Source: Novosphingobium fuchskuhlense
GTDB lineage: Bacteria; Pseudomonadota; Alphaproteobacteria; Sphingomonadales; Sphingomonadaceae
Direction: 5' to 3'
Length of the DNA stretch: 64,000 nt
NCBI RefSeq assembly: GCF_001519075.1
Contig: NZ_KQ954244.1
Location: forward strand, 1-64,000
Position 1 is the stretch's first letter, and every line of letters starts with the position of its first letter. The notes under the pieces are model-generated. The model was not told the origin of the DNA. It saw only the letters and a list, made by a program, of their open reading frames with translations, and made no database searches. A program made the translations under genes and the position numbers. Positions 1-9,018 of the stretch are shown piece after piece.

Positions 1-600
1 TGTGGACACCAGATCGAGGTCATGGTCGAAAGCCGCGCGCTCGGGCATGAACACCTTGTCGAGATCGGCCCGGTAGTAGGCATCATGCAGCCCGTATTCG
101 ACAGCTACGCCGACACCTTCGAGGAAGGCCAGCGCATCGGCGATGGAGGTGCTGACGGGCGTGACCTCGGGCACGGCACTGTCCTCCACGCCATCGACCT
201 GATCGCGGTTGAAGACGACGAAACTGCGCGCAAAGAACCGTGCCCGGCTTTCGCCATCCGAGCTAATTTCGGCAGTGGCATCTGCCCGCTCAACCTTTTT
301 CCAGAGGATGACGTGGGTGCCGATCTCGCCCTTGCGAACCTGTGCCCCGTTGCTCCGCCATTGCTGGTAAGTCGCCCAGGTGCCGGAGGCATAACCATAG
401 GCGTCGGCAGTAGCCCACAGCACAAGGCGGTTGATGCCGGAATAGCGCCGACCGGCAACGCTGGTCGGGCGCATGACCGGCGCGCCGGAATGGTGCCAGG
501 GCATCCGCCAGGAGCCCGCTCCGGCCTCGATGGCCGCGACGAGCTGGTCGGTGACGGTGGCGTAAATGTCGTGACGTGGCTTTGTGGGATGGGGTTTCAT
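1..600 (-). CDS. ardC: ArdC-type antirestriction protein, N-terminal part (runs off left edge)
   Basis: The minus-strand frame starts with ATG at 600, preceded by a GAGGAG ribosome site, and stays open to the left edge, so only about 200 N-terminal residues are visible. The start (MKPHPTKPRHDIYATVTDQ), the SGAPVMRP segment, the YSGINRLVLW motif and the YQQWRSNGAQVRKGE segment are typical of the ArdC N-terminal single-stranded-DNA-binding domain (DUF1738). ArdC proteins protect incoming conjugative DNA from restriction; the metallopeptidase-like C-terminal domain would lie outside the window. It is the last gene of a minus-strand block of plasmid-type functions (parB-like, toxin-antitoxin, strawberry-notch protein), which agrees with an anti-restriction role on a mobile element. 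Confidence 0.85.
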   Translation of the reverse strand, partial: MKPHPTKPRHDIYATVTDQLVAAIEAGAGSWRMPWHHSGAPVMRPTSVAGRRYSGINRLVLWATADAYGYASGTWATYQQWRSNGAQVRKGEIGTHVILWKKVERADATAEISSDGESRARFFARSFVVFNRDQVDGVEDSAVPEVTPVSTSIADALAFLEGVGVAVEYGLHDAYYRADLDKVFMPERAAFDHDLDLVST

Positions 601-687
601 GGGAATTGCTCCTCTGATCCGAGCCGCTGCTCGCACGAGGTCCTCCCCCTTAAGCTTTTGCGAGAGGGGCGCGGCCGTTCGACATGA

Positions 688-719
688 CTGCGGGAACCAG
701 GCAGAACCGGTTCCCGCAG
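688..719 (-). terminator. Hairpin downstream of the parB-like gene
   Basis: Perfect 11-bp inverted repeat, CTGCGGGAACC at 688-698 and GGTTCCCGCAG at 709-719, with a 10-nt loop. It lies 16 nt beyond the parB-like stop codon and before ardC. There is no clear U-tract on the minus strand, so it may act as a stability or processing hairpin rather than an intrinsic terminator. Confidence 0.5.
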
Positions 720-734
720 CATCAGGACGGGATG

Positions 735-2765
735 TCAGGCAGCTTCGGACAGCGGCGCCCCGCCGTCATTCTGGTTGGCGGCTTCCAGGTCGTCGTCTGC
801 GGGAGCGGCATCCGGTCCGGACGACAAGTGATCATCGAGGTCAGCATCGACGCACGGCCGCGCATCGAAGAAACCCATCACGTCAGGCACCCAGGCCATC
901 GCCCGAGCCTTGATTTCGGGTTCGGTGATCGTGTCGCCGGCGCAGAGCCGCGCTGCGGCAGAGGCCAGCTCGGTCTTCTTCGCCGAAGCATAGCGCAGGG
1001 CGAGTTCGGGATCGAACTGACCGAGGATGGCAAGGATCTGGGATTTCTTGATACGGTCGAAGAAGTTTTCCGCACCCGGTCGCCAGTGCTGAGCCACGTC
1101 GATGCCGATATGGGCGCCAAGGCGGGTCTGGAAGGACGAGCCATGTGTTCCGCTGGCAAGGCTAGCCTTAAGGCTCTGGCTCACGGCGTAGGCCATCCAC
1201 CCGGCCTTCACGTCCTCGGCCAGCGCGCGGAAGGCGAGGAAGGAAGCGAAGCTATCCTCCTCACCGGCCCAATCATTGGGCAGCGATGCCCGCAGGCCTT
1301 CCAGGTCAGTCAGCGCCGCGGTGGTGGGCACCCCGCTGAGACCCGAAGGCTCGTTACGGTCAGCGATGCGGATGGTGCAGCCGGTGTCGCTGTAGCCAAA
1401 GTGACCGGCATGATCGCGCGCCAGCGCAAAGATTGTCAGATCGAGTGCCAGCGCCGGGTCATGGGCGATGTGCAGCGCCATGACATCGCGGCGATCCTTC
1501 GCCAGTTGCTCTTCAAGCGACCGCGGCAGGCTGGCCGCCGGTGCAGCTTCGTCACCACCAGCTTCAGCGCCGCCGGGAACCTCGGCAGTGCTGGCGCCCC
1601 GGCGGGAGGGCTTTGCGGTGCTGTAGTAGGTTTCGAGGAGGCGCGGCTGCCCATCCTTGCCCAGCACGAGGAAAGTCCCAACAGTGGGCTTGTCCTCTTC
1701 AGGGATCAGCAGGTCGGTATCGGCAAGCCGGTCATGCTCGGCATCGAGCGCCTGATATTCGGCCTCAAGCGCCTCGACGTCGTCGCCATCCTCCGGACCG
1801 TCGATGATTTCGGCAATTTCGGCCATGCGGTCCGAAATCTCGTCCATCCGGGCCACCGCTTCAGCACTGGGTTCGGCGCGCCGGGGCCAATAAGCGTGAA
1901 GCTCCTTGGTGTCGTCGTAAGTGACATGGGTGGCGAGAGTCGGCTTGACCCAGGCCAGCTTGCTGCCGAGTTCGGCAACTTCCGCTTCAAACGCCAGCTT
2001 CTTGGTCGCCAGATCCATGGCAAGATCGCCATCGAGCCACTGGCCTTCCCCTTCGGCGGCGAACAGGTCGCGTTCGATCCGGCCGCCGCAGGCTGTATAT
2101 TCCGCCTCGCCGACGAAACGGGCGATAGGATGGTCAGCCGACAACGCCTCTTCGGCGATCGCGCGGCGGATCGCCTGCGGATTGTCGCCCTGCCAACTCG
2201 TCGACAGGCGCTCCCATGCGGCTAGCTGGCGTTCGCGGTCACCGGTCGAGCCATAGGCTTGTGCCACGTCGAGCGTGATCTCGCCCTCGGCCAGCGCGAG
2301 AAAGATCGGCTCGGCAAGATCAGCGAGGCGCAGGCGGCCCTGTACATGGCGTACGGTGACGCCAAACCTGCGAGCTACGGCCTCCGCGTCAGTGCCGCCT
2401 GCGATGATGTCCTTATAGGCCCGCGCCTCGTCCGCAGGAGTCATCGCTTCGCGGATAAGGTTTTCAGCCAGGCTGATCTCGCGGGCTACGGCATCCTCAT
2501 TCTCGCACAGGCGCACGTCGATGGCGTAATCCTTGGGCAAGACCCCGCGCTCGATCAGCAGGCCGATGGCGCGCCAGCGCCGCCCGCCTGCGTGGACATC
2601 AAACAGGGTCTTTTTGCCTGCGGACGGGCTGACAATCAGCGGCTGTAACAGCCCATGTTCGGCGATGCTGGCAGCAAGCGCCTCAAGGCCGGCGTTGCCA
2701 TTGGCTTTTCGGACATTGCTTTCGGACAGGCGCAGCTTGGCATGCGCAATCGTGGTGGTCTGCAT
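735..2765 (-). CDS. ParB-like nuclease/partition-domain protein, large plasmid type
   Basis: A 676-residue protein with a ParB N-terminal domain at about residues 5-110, showing the GGRRWRA motif (60-66) and an ENLIREAMTP variant (101-110) of the ParB arginine patch. A helix-turn-helix follows (about 128-150, EAVARRFGVTVRHVQGRL). The remaining 500 residues are an acidic, alanine-rich region without a motif I recognise. ATG at 2765 is chosen over an upstream codon because a GGAGA site precedes it. Classical ParB proteins are about 300 residues and sit beside parA; this one is twice that size and 29 kb from the parA gene of the same element. Such large ParB-domain proteins are common beside ArdC and strawberry-notch genes on alphaproteobacterial plasmids. 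Whether it partitions DNA or has another DNA-related function cannot be told. Confidence 0.8.
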   Translation of the reverse strand: MQTTTIAHAKLRLSESNVRKANGNAGLEALAASIAEHGLLQPLIVSPSAGKKTLFDVHAGGRRWRAIGLLIERGVLPKDYAIDVRLCENEDAVAREISLAENLIREAMTPADEARAYKDIIAGGTDAEAVARRFGVTVRHVQGRLRLADLAEPIFLALAEGEITLDVAQAYGSTGDRERQLAAWERLSTSWQGDNPQAIRRAIAEEALSADHPIARFVGEAEYTACGGRIERDLFAAEGEGQWLDGDLAMDLATKKLAFEAEVAELGSKLAWVKPTLATHVTYDDTKELHAYWPRRAEPSAEAVARMDEISDRMAEIAEIIDGPEDGDDVEALEAEYQALDAEHDRLADTDLLIPEEDKPTVGTFLVLGKDGQPRLLETYYSTAKPSRRGASTAEVPGGAEAGGDEAAPAASLPRSLEEQLAKDRRDVMALHIAHDPALALDLTIFALARDHAGHFGYSDTGCTIRIADRNEPSGLSGVPTTAALTDLEGLRASLPNDWAGEEDSFASFLAFRALAEDVKAGWMAYAVSQSLKASLASGTHGSSFQTRLGAHIGIDVAQHWRPGAENFFDRIKKSQILAILGQFDPELALRYASAKKTELASAAARLCAGDTITEPEIKARAMAWVPDVMGFFDARPCVDADLDDHLSSGPDAAPADDDLEAANQNDGGAPLSEAA

Positions 2766-2974
2766 GAAGGGTCTCCGGACCAGTTCCGAGGCCCAGATCA
2801 TCGAAGACGCTTTTCGCCTCCAGGGGGCCTCGCCCCCAGCCTTCCTTCTCCTCTTTGGTCCTGTGCGATCTTGTCGGACTCACCACGCCGGCAAGCCATC
2901 GCGATCGAAGAGCAAAGCGCACCAAGCTTGATGACCATTGCTCCGGGCAATCGTCGTGGGCAACTGGCAATGAA

Positions 2975-3412
2975 TTACTCGCTGCGGATGATTTGTCCTG
3001 CCCGGCCGCGATCATAGGCTGCCAACCATTTCTCGCGAACAAGATTGTAGAGTGATTCTGGTAGCAAGCCATAGGCGACAGCCCCCGAATCCCCGCCGGG
3101 AACTGGACGAAGATCGGGCCCGGGCCAACTGAAGCGATTGGCCTCATCGATGACGATCCATGATCGCTCGCTATCAAGGCCGAGGCGCGCTTTTGTCGCG
3201 GCGGGGATTTCCACAGCGAGGTCCGGATTGATCGGCGCCGTATGAGTTACCGGCAAGACCGTGACGATATCGCGCCCACTCTGGCTGCGCAGCGACAGCA
3301 GGACAGCGCAAGGGCGATCCTTGCTACCCTCGTCGGCGCCGGCCCTGGCCTCGTGGCTCCAGAGAAACGAATAGCGGATGACAAGGCCGGGAACCGGCGT
3401 CGGAAACGCCAT
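2975..3412 (-). CDS. PemK/MazF-like toxin of a type II toxin-antitoxin pair
   Basis: 145 residues beginning MAFPTPVPGLVIRYSF, with the segment KDRPCAVLLSL followed by VTVLPVTHTAPINPD. This matches the PemK-like growth-inhibitor fold, in which the family members act as mRNA endonucleases. The ATG lies 4 nt after the antitoxin stop and lacks a strong ribosome site of its own, which suggests translational coupling to the antitoxin. The family match is from motifs and context; catalytic residues are not assigned with certainty. Its likely role is stabilising the mobile element. Confidence 0.75.
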   Translation of the reverse strand: MAFPTPVPGLVIRYSFLWSHEARAGADEGSKDRPCAVLLSLRSQSGRDIVTVLPVTHTAPINPDLAVEIPAATKARLGLDSERSWIVIDEANRFSWPGPDLRPVPGGDSGAVAYGLLPESLYNLVREKWLAAYDRGRAGQIIRSE

Positions 3413-3416
3413 GAAT

Positions 3417-3674
3417 TCAATTCATTTCGTTATTGAACGCCTGAGCCTCGCTGGGCGCTTGCGATGCTGCGATCGCTGCCCGGTCTTCATCAGTGAAGTC
3501 GCCAAACGTCAGAACTTCGCGATCGCGGCGCTTGAGCCGCTCATACTCCGCATGCGACAACAGCACGAGGCTGGCGGCACCGTGATGCGTAATCGTCACA
3601 GGCTCCTGAAGGGCTTGCCGGCTGAAACGCCCGAAAGACTTGGAAACCTCGGCTGAACTTGCGACATAGGTCAT
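3417..3674 (-). CDS. Phd/YefM-type antitoxin
   Basis: 85 residues. The N-terminus (SSAEVSKSFGRFSRQAL) and the central ITHHGAASLVLLSHAEYERLK segment are typical of the Phd/YefM fold, which binds operator DNA with its N-terminal half and the toxin with its C-terminal tail. It has a strong AAGGAGC ribosome site before ATG 3674 and is the first gene of the pair, the usual order for autoregulated antitoxin-toxin operons. The partner PemK-like toxin follows after 4 nt. Confidence 0.82.
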   Translation of the reverse strand: MTYVASSAEVSKSFGRFSRQALQEPVTITHHGAASLVLLSHAEYERLKRRDREVLTFGDFTDEDRAAIAASQAPSEAQAFNNEMN

Positions 3675-3791
3675 GACATTGCTCCTTTCCGTAATTTACG
3701 TGAAATCCGGAAAATTTCAAGCTTTGATTCCAAGGCAGGGCGGCCAAGGCTGGCGGACATTGGTACGCCGCTGCCAAGCGCCTTGACCCAT

Positions 3792-6700
3792 CTATGCCGC
3801 CAGCTTGGCGACGATCTCATTCGCGTGATTGACCGGCATGAACAAGCGCGTCTGGTACTGAATGATCTCGGTGAAACAGCCTTTGGCCTTCCACGATGGC
3901 AGTGCGCGGGGATCGAAACCGATGACCTCGAGGCGCTGCTCGCCATTCACGCGCGAACGCTTGAGGCTGGTGCCGGATAGAGCGTCAATGGGGACAACCT
4001 TGCCGCCAAGCGCGGCCTCGACCACTTGTTCGGGCGACAGGGCGATCCGGTCACCGATCCCTAGCTTGTCGAGCAGCATGTTGACGGCCTCAGCAGGCAC
4101 GATGCGACCGAGTACAGACCGGCCGTCCTGGGTGACAAGCCGGCGGACCTGCGCCTCGTCGCCGAGCAAATTCCAAATCGGCAGCAGCCGCCCCGTCGCG
4201 AGGTAGAAGCGCTCGGTGTAAGGCCGAGTTGCCAGATCATCAGCCTCGGTCTGCCAGACTTGATCGAAGGCCTCGCGATCGCAATCATCCCAGTGGCTCT
4301 CAGCGAGTTCGTCAGCGGTAATCCAGCTTCGGCCACCGGGCCGGTGCAGCGTGAAGCTGGCAACCGGTGTGCCATCGTCCATCAGGCGCGTGCGGTCCGG
4401 CATCAGCAATGCCACGCGCGACGATCGGCCATTGCGCAGCAGCCGCGTTTTGGGACCGATGCGCTGGATAATCTCGCCCAGCGGCATGAACTTGGGCGCC
4501 CATTGCGCTTCGAGGGTGAGAAGTTGGGTCGAAGCGCCATTGGCATCCTCGCGAAGGATCCGCTCCTCGATGATGGTCAGCTTGTCGGCCATCAGCGTCT
4601 CAACCCCAGCATCGAATGTGCCGGCCTTGCGCGCCGCATCGATCCGCGCCTCGACCAGTCCGAGGAATTCATCGAAGACGGCATTCTGCAGGGCGATGGG
4701 CAGCGCGAGGATACGGTTGAGCCAGCGCTGGATCGGCGGGAGATTGTCGGTGAGGCAGCCCTCCTGCTCAAGCTGCAGGCCGGTGCGCTCGCAGAAATCG
4801 GCAAATCCGATGCTGGTGAGCTTGCCCTGATGCAACAGGTGATACCAGCGGTTCAGCGCCTCGCGGGCGTAATCGCTCTCGAGGTTGTCGGCAGGATCGA
4901 ACAGGTTCTGCCCACCCGTCTGCCGCTGGCCGCGTGTGAGCGCGCCAAGCGCATCGAGGCGGCGGGCGATGGTCGAGATGAAACGGCGCTCACCGCGGCA
5001 ATCGGTGGTGACGGGGCGAAACACCGGCGCCGAGGCCTGATGGGTGCGGTTGGTACGTCCAAGCCCCTGGATGGCGCGTTCAGCGCGCCAGCCCGGCTCC
5101 AGCAGGAAATGCATCCGGCGCTGCTGGTTCTTGGCGTCCAGACTGGCGTGATAAGAGCGGCCCGTGCCGCCGGCATCTGAGAAGACGAGGATGCGTTTGG
5201 CGCCAGCCATGAAGGCATTGGCATCGGCCAGAGATTGATTGGCGGTGCGCGATTCAAGGCGCTGGCTGCCATCCGGCAAGGTCACCAGGCGGCGCGTCCG
5301 GCCGGTGATTTCGGCAACGCCGTCCGTACCGAAACGCGCGATGATCGCATCGAGCGCCGGCACGATCGGCGGCAGCGCGCCCAGCAATTCCAACGTCTCG
5401 GCCTTGATCCGGAGGGCCTCCTGCGAATGTACTGGGTTGCCAGCCTCGTCAACCATAGGGCGCGAGCGTTCATTGCCGTCCTCGTCCCAGTAGCTCTCCA
5501 TGGCGCGTGTCGGGAAGGCATTGTCGAGATAGTCCGCAACAATCTCGCGAGGCGAAAGATCGAGCTGGATCTCGGCGCGGTCCTCGGCCGAGAGATCGGC
5601 AAGGCGTCGGTCGAGCAAGGCTTCGGCAGTCGAAACTAGCTGAATGACGACGCTATGATCTGTTGCAAGCGCGTCTTCGATGGCGGGGAGCAGCGATGGC
5701 AGTTTCATCGACAACAGAAGCTGGCCGAAGAAGCGTTGCTTCGAGCTCTCGAAGCGCGAGCGCGCTGCGGACAGGGCCTGCCCATTGAGTGTTTTGCCCT
5801 CCAAAGGGTCAACGACGCCCGATGCACCTAGCGCGGCCTCAAGGTTGCGGTGGATGATCGCCCAGGCATCGGCATAGGCGTCGAAGTCGGCGATCTGGCG
5901 CGGGGTGAGCGCATGTTCGAGGATGTCGTATTCGACACCGGCATAGGAAAGCGCGCGGGCCGTGTAGACGCCCATCGCCTTCAGTTCGCGGGCTACAAGC
6001 TCCATGGCTGCAATTCCGCCCTCACGAATACGGGCAATAAACGAGGTTCGATCGGGAAAGGCCGTCCCTTCACCCCACAGTCCGAGACGCACGGCATAGG
6101 CCAGATTGTTCACGTCCGAAGCCCCAGTGGCCGAAGCATAGATCACCCGGGCGCGCGGCAAGCGGTTCTGCAATTCAACACCGGCGATGCCCTGCTGCGA
6201 GCCCTTGGTCGCACCGAACCGGCCTTCACCGCCGGCGACGCCGCCCATGGCATGGGCTTCGTCGAAGAGGATCGAGCCGTCGAAGTCCGGGGTCAGCCAT
6301 TCGAGCAATTGCTGGAGGCGGGTCTTCTCGCCGGTGCCGCTGCGCAGCGTGGCGTACGAGGCGAACAAGATGCCATCGGTCTGCAGGATCTTGGCCTCGG
6401 GCTTGATCTTCGAAAGGGGCTGGATGTCGAGCGTGATGCCGCCCAGCGCCTGCCAATCGCGGCGCGCGTCCTCGATCAGTGCATTGCTCTCGCTGATCCA
6501 GAGATGGCGACGGCTACCGCGCAGCCATTGGTCCATCAGGATCGAGGCGAGCTGGCGACCTTTGCCAGCGCCCGTTCCATCGCCGAGAAAGAAGCCGCGC
6601 CGGTAGATAGCACCCTCGGCATCGGGCACCAGTTCGAGGCCGCGTTCTGGGACGCAATAGCGGCCCGGAAGATCGGATGAGGTCGCATCGAGCGCGTGGA

Positions 6701-8009
6701 CCAGCGTTTCGAGCTGGGCACGGCTCAGCACGCGGTCGCGGATCACCTTGGCGGGAAGCTGGGGGACATAGTTCGGTACCGGAAGTGCGACCGATGCCAT
6801 GGCCGCTGATTCCACCAGTTGAGAGGGATGGTCTGCGGCATCGTCAAAGACCAGGCGTTGCGGCCGATAAGCGACATAGACGCCGATAGCCTGCGCAGCA
6901 TCGGCGATGGAGTCGCTCACGGTATAATCCAAAGGTATGGCCCCGTTTGCGTTGCCGCGGGGCGTTGCAAGGCTAGGTTTCGGGGCGGCTAAGCGAAATT
7001 CGCCCAGCAGGGGTGGCATGGCTTTGGAACGTGGAACTGGGGGCGCTGTCACAAGCTGCAATTCGGCCGCAGTGTGCCTGCGCGTGGGAACCTTGGACAG
7101 GAAGGGGATAAGGTCTGCAAAGTTCGGTCGATTGATGACGGCGCTATTGATCGAGCCTGCGTGCTTATCGACCACCAGCAGGCGAACCGGGATCGAGGTA
7201 CCCTGTTTGGAAAACGCCCGCACAAGCCGGGCATGGAAGGCCACACTCGCGCCTTGAAGCGCACGCTTGAAAAACTCTGCGCGGCGACCATGAGGCTGGA
7301 AGCTGTCGGGCATAACTGCGACGAGGCGTCCATCGGGCTTAAGCACATTCAATGCTGCCGCCAAGTGGCGTGCGGCCGTGGTGGGATCTTCGAGGCCAGC
7401 AACGTTGCGGGCGAATGGCGGGTTCATCAGCACCACACTCGGCCGCTTGGTCAGATGGGCACCGATGCGGGCTGCGTCAAAACCGCTCACCTGCGCGGTG
7501 GGGAACAGTTGACGTAAAATCTCCTGACGGATCGGATCGATCTCGTTGAGATGGAGGCTGGCTGCATGTCTGGCCCAGATAGCCAGCATTCCGGTGCCCG
7601 CGCTGGGTTCGAGCACAGCATCGTCGCACTTGATGTCGGCAAGGTGGGCGGCCAGCCATGCGAGCCCCAGCGGCGTCGAGAAGTGCTGATGCTCGACCTG
7701 CTCTTCACTGCGAACGGTTTGAGTTGGCAGGTGGGCTTCCAGATCGTGCAGAAAGGCAAAGGCCTGCTCAATCGCAGGAGGAATGCTCTGTTCGGCAAGC
7801 CAGCGAAGCACTGCCATTTCCAGCATCTGGAAACTGTCACGTTGGGTCCATGCCCCGGAAGCCGAGGTAGAGCCTGTTGCCGTCTCCATGGTGGAGTTGA
7901 GCACCCGTCGCGAGATCTTTTCGCGCGCAGTTAAATGCGGCGTTAAACAGAGGGCGGCTTCGACAAGCTGGCCCACATACGCTGCGGGCCCGAGGTGGCC
8001 GTGATACAT
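3792..8009 (-). CDS. Methyltransferase-like/strawberry-notch helicase fusion (DarB-like anti-restriction protein)
   Basis: A 1405-residue protein. An adenine-methylase-like domain (about 110-260) carries a SAM-binding LEPSAGTG (133-140) and the catalytic-type NPPF (196-199). A superfamily-2 helicase of the strawberry-notch type follows, with Walker A GDGTGAGKGRQ (476-486), DEAH (583-586) and a C-terminal lobe containing VFSDAGGTGRSYHASLDA and QGLGRTNRTHQ. ATG 8009 is preferred over an upstream TTG because it has an AAAGGA site. The arrangement resembles phage P1 DarB, which is injected with DNA and protects it from type I restriction; related proteins are common on alphaproteobacterial plasmids and ICEs. 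With ArdC in the same block an anti-restriction role is the best inference, but DNA methylation activity is unproven. Confidence 0.88.
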   Translation of the reverse strand: MYHGHLGPAAYVGQLVEAALCLTPHLTAREKISRRVLNSTMETATGSTSASGAWTQRDSFQMLEMAVLRWLAEQSIPPAIEQAFAFLHDLEAHLPTQTVRSEEQVEHQHFSTPLGLAWLAAHLADIKCDDAVLEPSAGTGMLAIWARHAASLHLNEIDPIRQEILRQLFPTAQVSGFDAARIGAHLTKRPSVVLMNPPFARNVAGLEDPTTAARHLAAALNVLKPDGRLVAVMPDSFQPHGRRAEFFKRALQGASVAFHARLVRAFSKQGTSIPVRLLVVDKHAGSINSAVINRPNFADLIPFLSKVPTRRHTAAELQLVTAPPVPRSKAMPPLLGEFRLAAPKPSLATPRGNANGAIPLDYTVSDSIADAAQAIGVYVAYRPQRLVFDDAADHPSQLVESAAMASVALPVPNYVPQLPAKVIRDRVLSRAQLETLVHALDATSSDLPGRYCVPERGLELVPDAEGAIYRRGFFLGDGTGAGKGRQLASILMDQWLRGSRRHLWISESNALIEDARRDWQALGGITLDIQPLSKIKPEAKILQTDGILFASYATLRSGTGEKTRLQQLLEWLTPDFDGSILFDEAHAMGGVAGGEGRFGATKGSQQGIAGVELQNRLPRARVIYASATGASDVNNLAYAVRLGLWGEGTAFPDRTSFIARIREGGIAAMELVARELKAMGVYTARALSYAGVEYDILEHALTPRQIADFDAYADAWAIIHRNLEAALGASGVVDPLEGKTLNGQALSAARSRFESSKQRFFGQLLLSMKLPSLLPAIEDALATDHSVVIQLVSTAEALLDRRLADLSAEDRAEIQLDLSPREIVADYLDNAFPTRAMESYWDEDGNERSRPMVDEAGNPVHSQEALRIKAETLELLGALPPIVPALDAIIARFGTDGVAEITGRTRRLVTLPDGSQRLESRTANQSLADANAFMAGAKRILVFSDAGGTGRSYHASLDAKNQQRRMHFLLEPGWRAERAIQGLGRTNRTHQASAPVFRPVTTDCRGERRFISTIARRLDALGALTRGQRQTGGQNLFDPADNLESDYAREALNRWYHLLHQGKLTSIGFADFCERTGLQLEQEGCLTDNLPPIQRWLNRILALPIALQNAVFDEFLGLVEARIDAARKAGTFDAGVETLMADKLTIIEERILREDANGASTQLLTLEAQWAPKFMPLGEIIQRIGPKTRLLRNGRSSRVALLMPDRTRLMDDGTPVASFTLHRPGGRSWITADELAESHWDDCDREAFDQVWQTEADDLATRPYTERFYLATGRLLPIWNLLGDEAQVRRLVTQDGRSVLGRIVPAEAVNMLLDKLGIGDRIALSPEQVVEAALGGKVVPIDALSGTSLKRSRVNGEQRLEVIGFDPRALPSWKAKGCFTEIIQYQTRLFMPVNHANEIVAKLAA

Positions 8010-8140
8010 GAAAAATCCTTTCGGGTTCAAGGAACTCGAAAGCCTTTCCTCCCACTCTCACTTTGGCGACGTCAGTGATGCAACGCGCTCGGATCTGACT
8101 CTCCCAAGGCAAGATCGGCCCGTTGTCAGCGGTCTTTTGT

Positions 8141-8505
8141 TCACCTCACCGGCTCGAGAACTACCAGTCGAAAAACGCCGCACTCGACTTCGGCCAGCGC
8201 GTGCTGGGGAAACGCAGCGTGCAATCCTGCGGGTGCCGGAACAACCGCAGGCCACCCTCGCGGGCCAACTTGCTCTGCCTGTCCCATGCGGCATGGAAAA
8301 CAGCTCTGGTCTGGCGCAGCCCACGCAACCGCGCCGGCCACGCAGGGGTCGCCCAGCACGCGGCCATAATCGCGGCGGAATTCGGCCAGAACCTGCTGGC
8401 TGCGCGTTTCCCAATCCGGGCGCAGGGAGCGGGCCTGCGCGCTGTTGAAGTTGTACCGCAGCAGATTTGGCTGATCCTCGCCATCGAACAACCAGACAAA
8501 TAGCC
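8141..8505 (-). pseudogene. Decayed MmyB-type (XRE family) regulator, ligand-binding domain remnant
   Basis: Minus-strand frame A gives QPNLLRYNFNSAQARSLRPDW and AEFRRDYGRVLGDP, the start of an MmyB-like ligand-binding domain. The match then moves to a second frame (LRQTRAVFHAAWDRQ, AREGGLRLFRHPQDCTL) and returns to frame A for QHALAEVECGVFRLVVLEP. The pieces are collinear with one MmyB domain, so at least two frameshifts (near 8330 and 8210) have broken the gene. The helix-turn-helix that normally precedes the domain is not visible upstream. It is a dead fragment sitting between the maintenance block and the sulfur cargo. Confidence 0.7.
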
Positions 8506-9018
8506 GCCGCGCAGCCTGCGCCGTGTGCTGCGCTCGCTTTTGCTGCCGTTGATCGGCGGCTCCGATTTAGGTGCTGCATGAGCTTGTTCGTCGGCAAATG
8601 CCTTGCTTTGCAGCGCAATTATCTTCGTGTTGTTTGCCCCCACTGCGAATTGGCTTGTCGCCCGGCATCGCAAGCAGGCCGTTCGCTGCGCCTGTAGGCG
8701 CGGCTGCGATACAAAAGTCTGTGCATCCATGTCGAAAATGTCGAAAGCAGCTTACGTCTGCGTTCTGTCGCAGGTGATCAATCAGAAATATTCCGTCGGC
8801 AACAGTGATTCCTCGGTTCATGCATTTCGGGCGGCCAGAAAACATGACATCAGTGAATGAGCAATTATTCGGCGAAACATCAGACGGATAAGGTGAATTT
8901 TGCTTCGCCAAGTCTGTCGAATTAGGCAGGACAATTCATGCAGTGCCCGGAGGTTGGCGCAAGCCAGGGCCAGACTCTGCAGATGTGCTCGCCGCCGGTC
9001 ACGGCCGCGCCGCGCGGG
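8506..9018. other. Gene-poor stretch between pseudogene and lgt
   Basis: About 510 nt with no frame that shows a recognisable protein motif or a good ribosome site. Base composition becomes clearly more AT-rich from about 8730 to 8940 than in the flanking genes, as often seen at junctions of inserted segments. I see no complete insertion sequence, tRNA or clear inverted terminal repeats. Confidence 0.5.

Noticed and set aside
684-2225. Long open frame on the plus strand opposite the ParB-like gene (about 513 codons)
   Set aside because: It is antisense to a gene with clear ParB motifs, has no recognisable domain and follows from the high GC content of the opposite strand.
8567-8911. Small minus-strand open frame in the gap before lgt
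   Set aside because: No family resemblance, no ribosome site and an odd Cys-rich composition; treated as non-coding.
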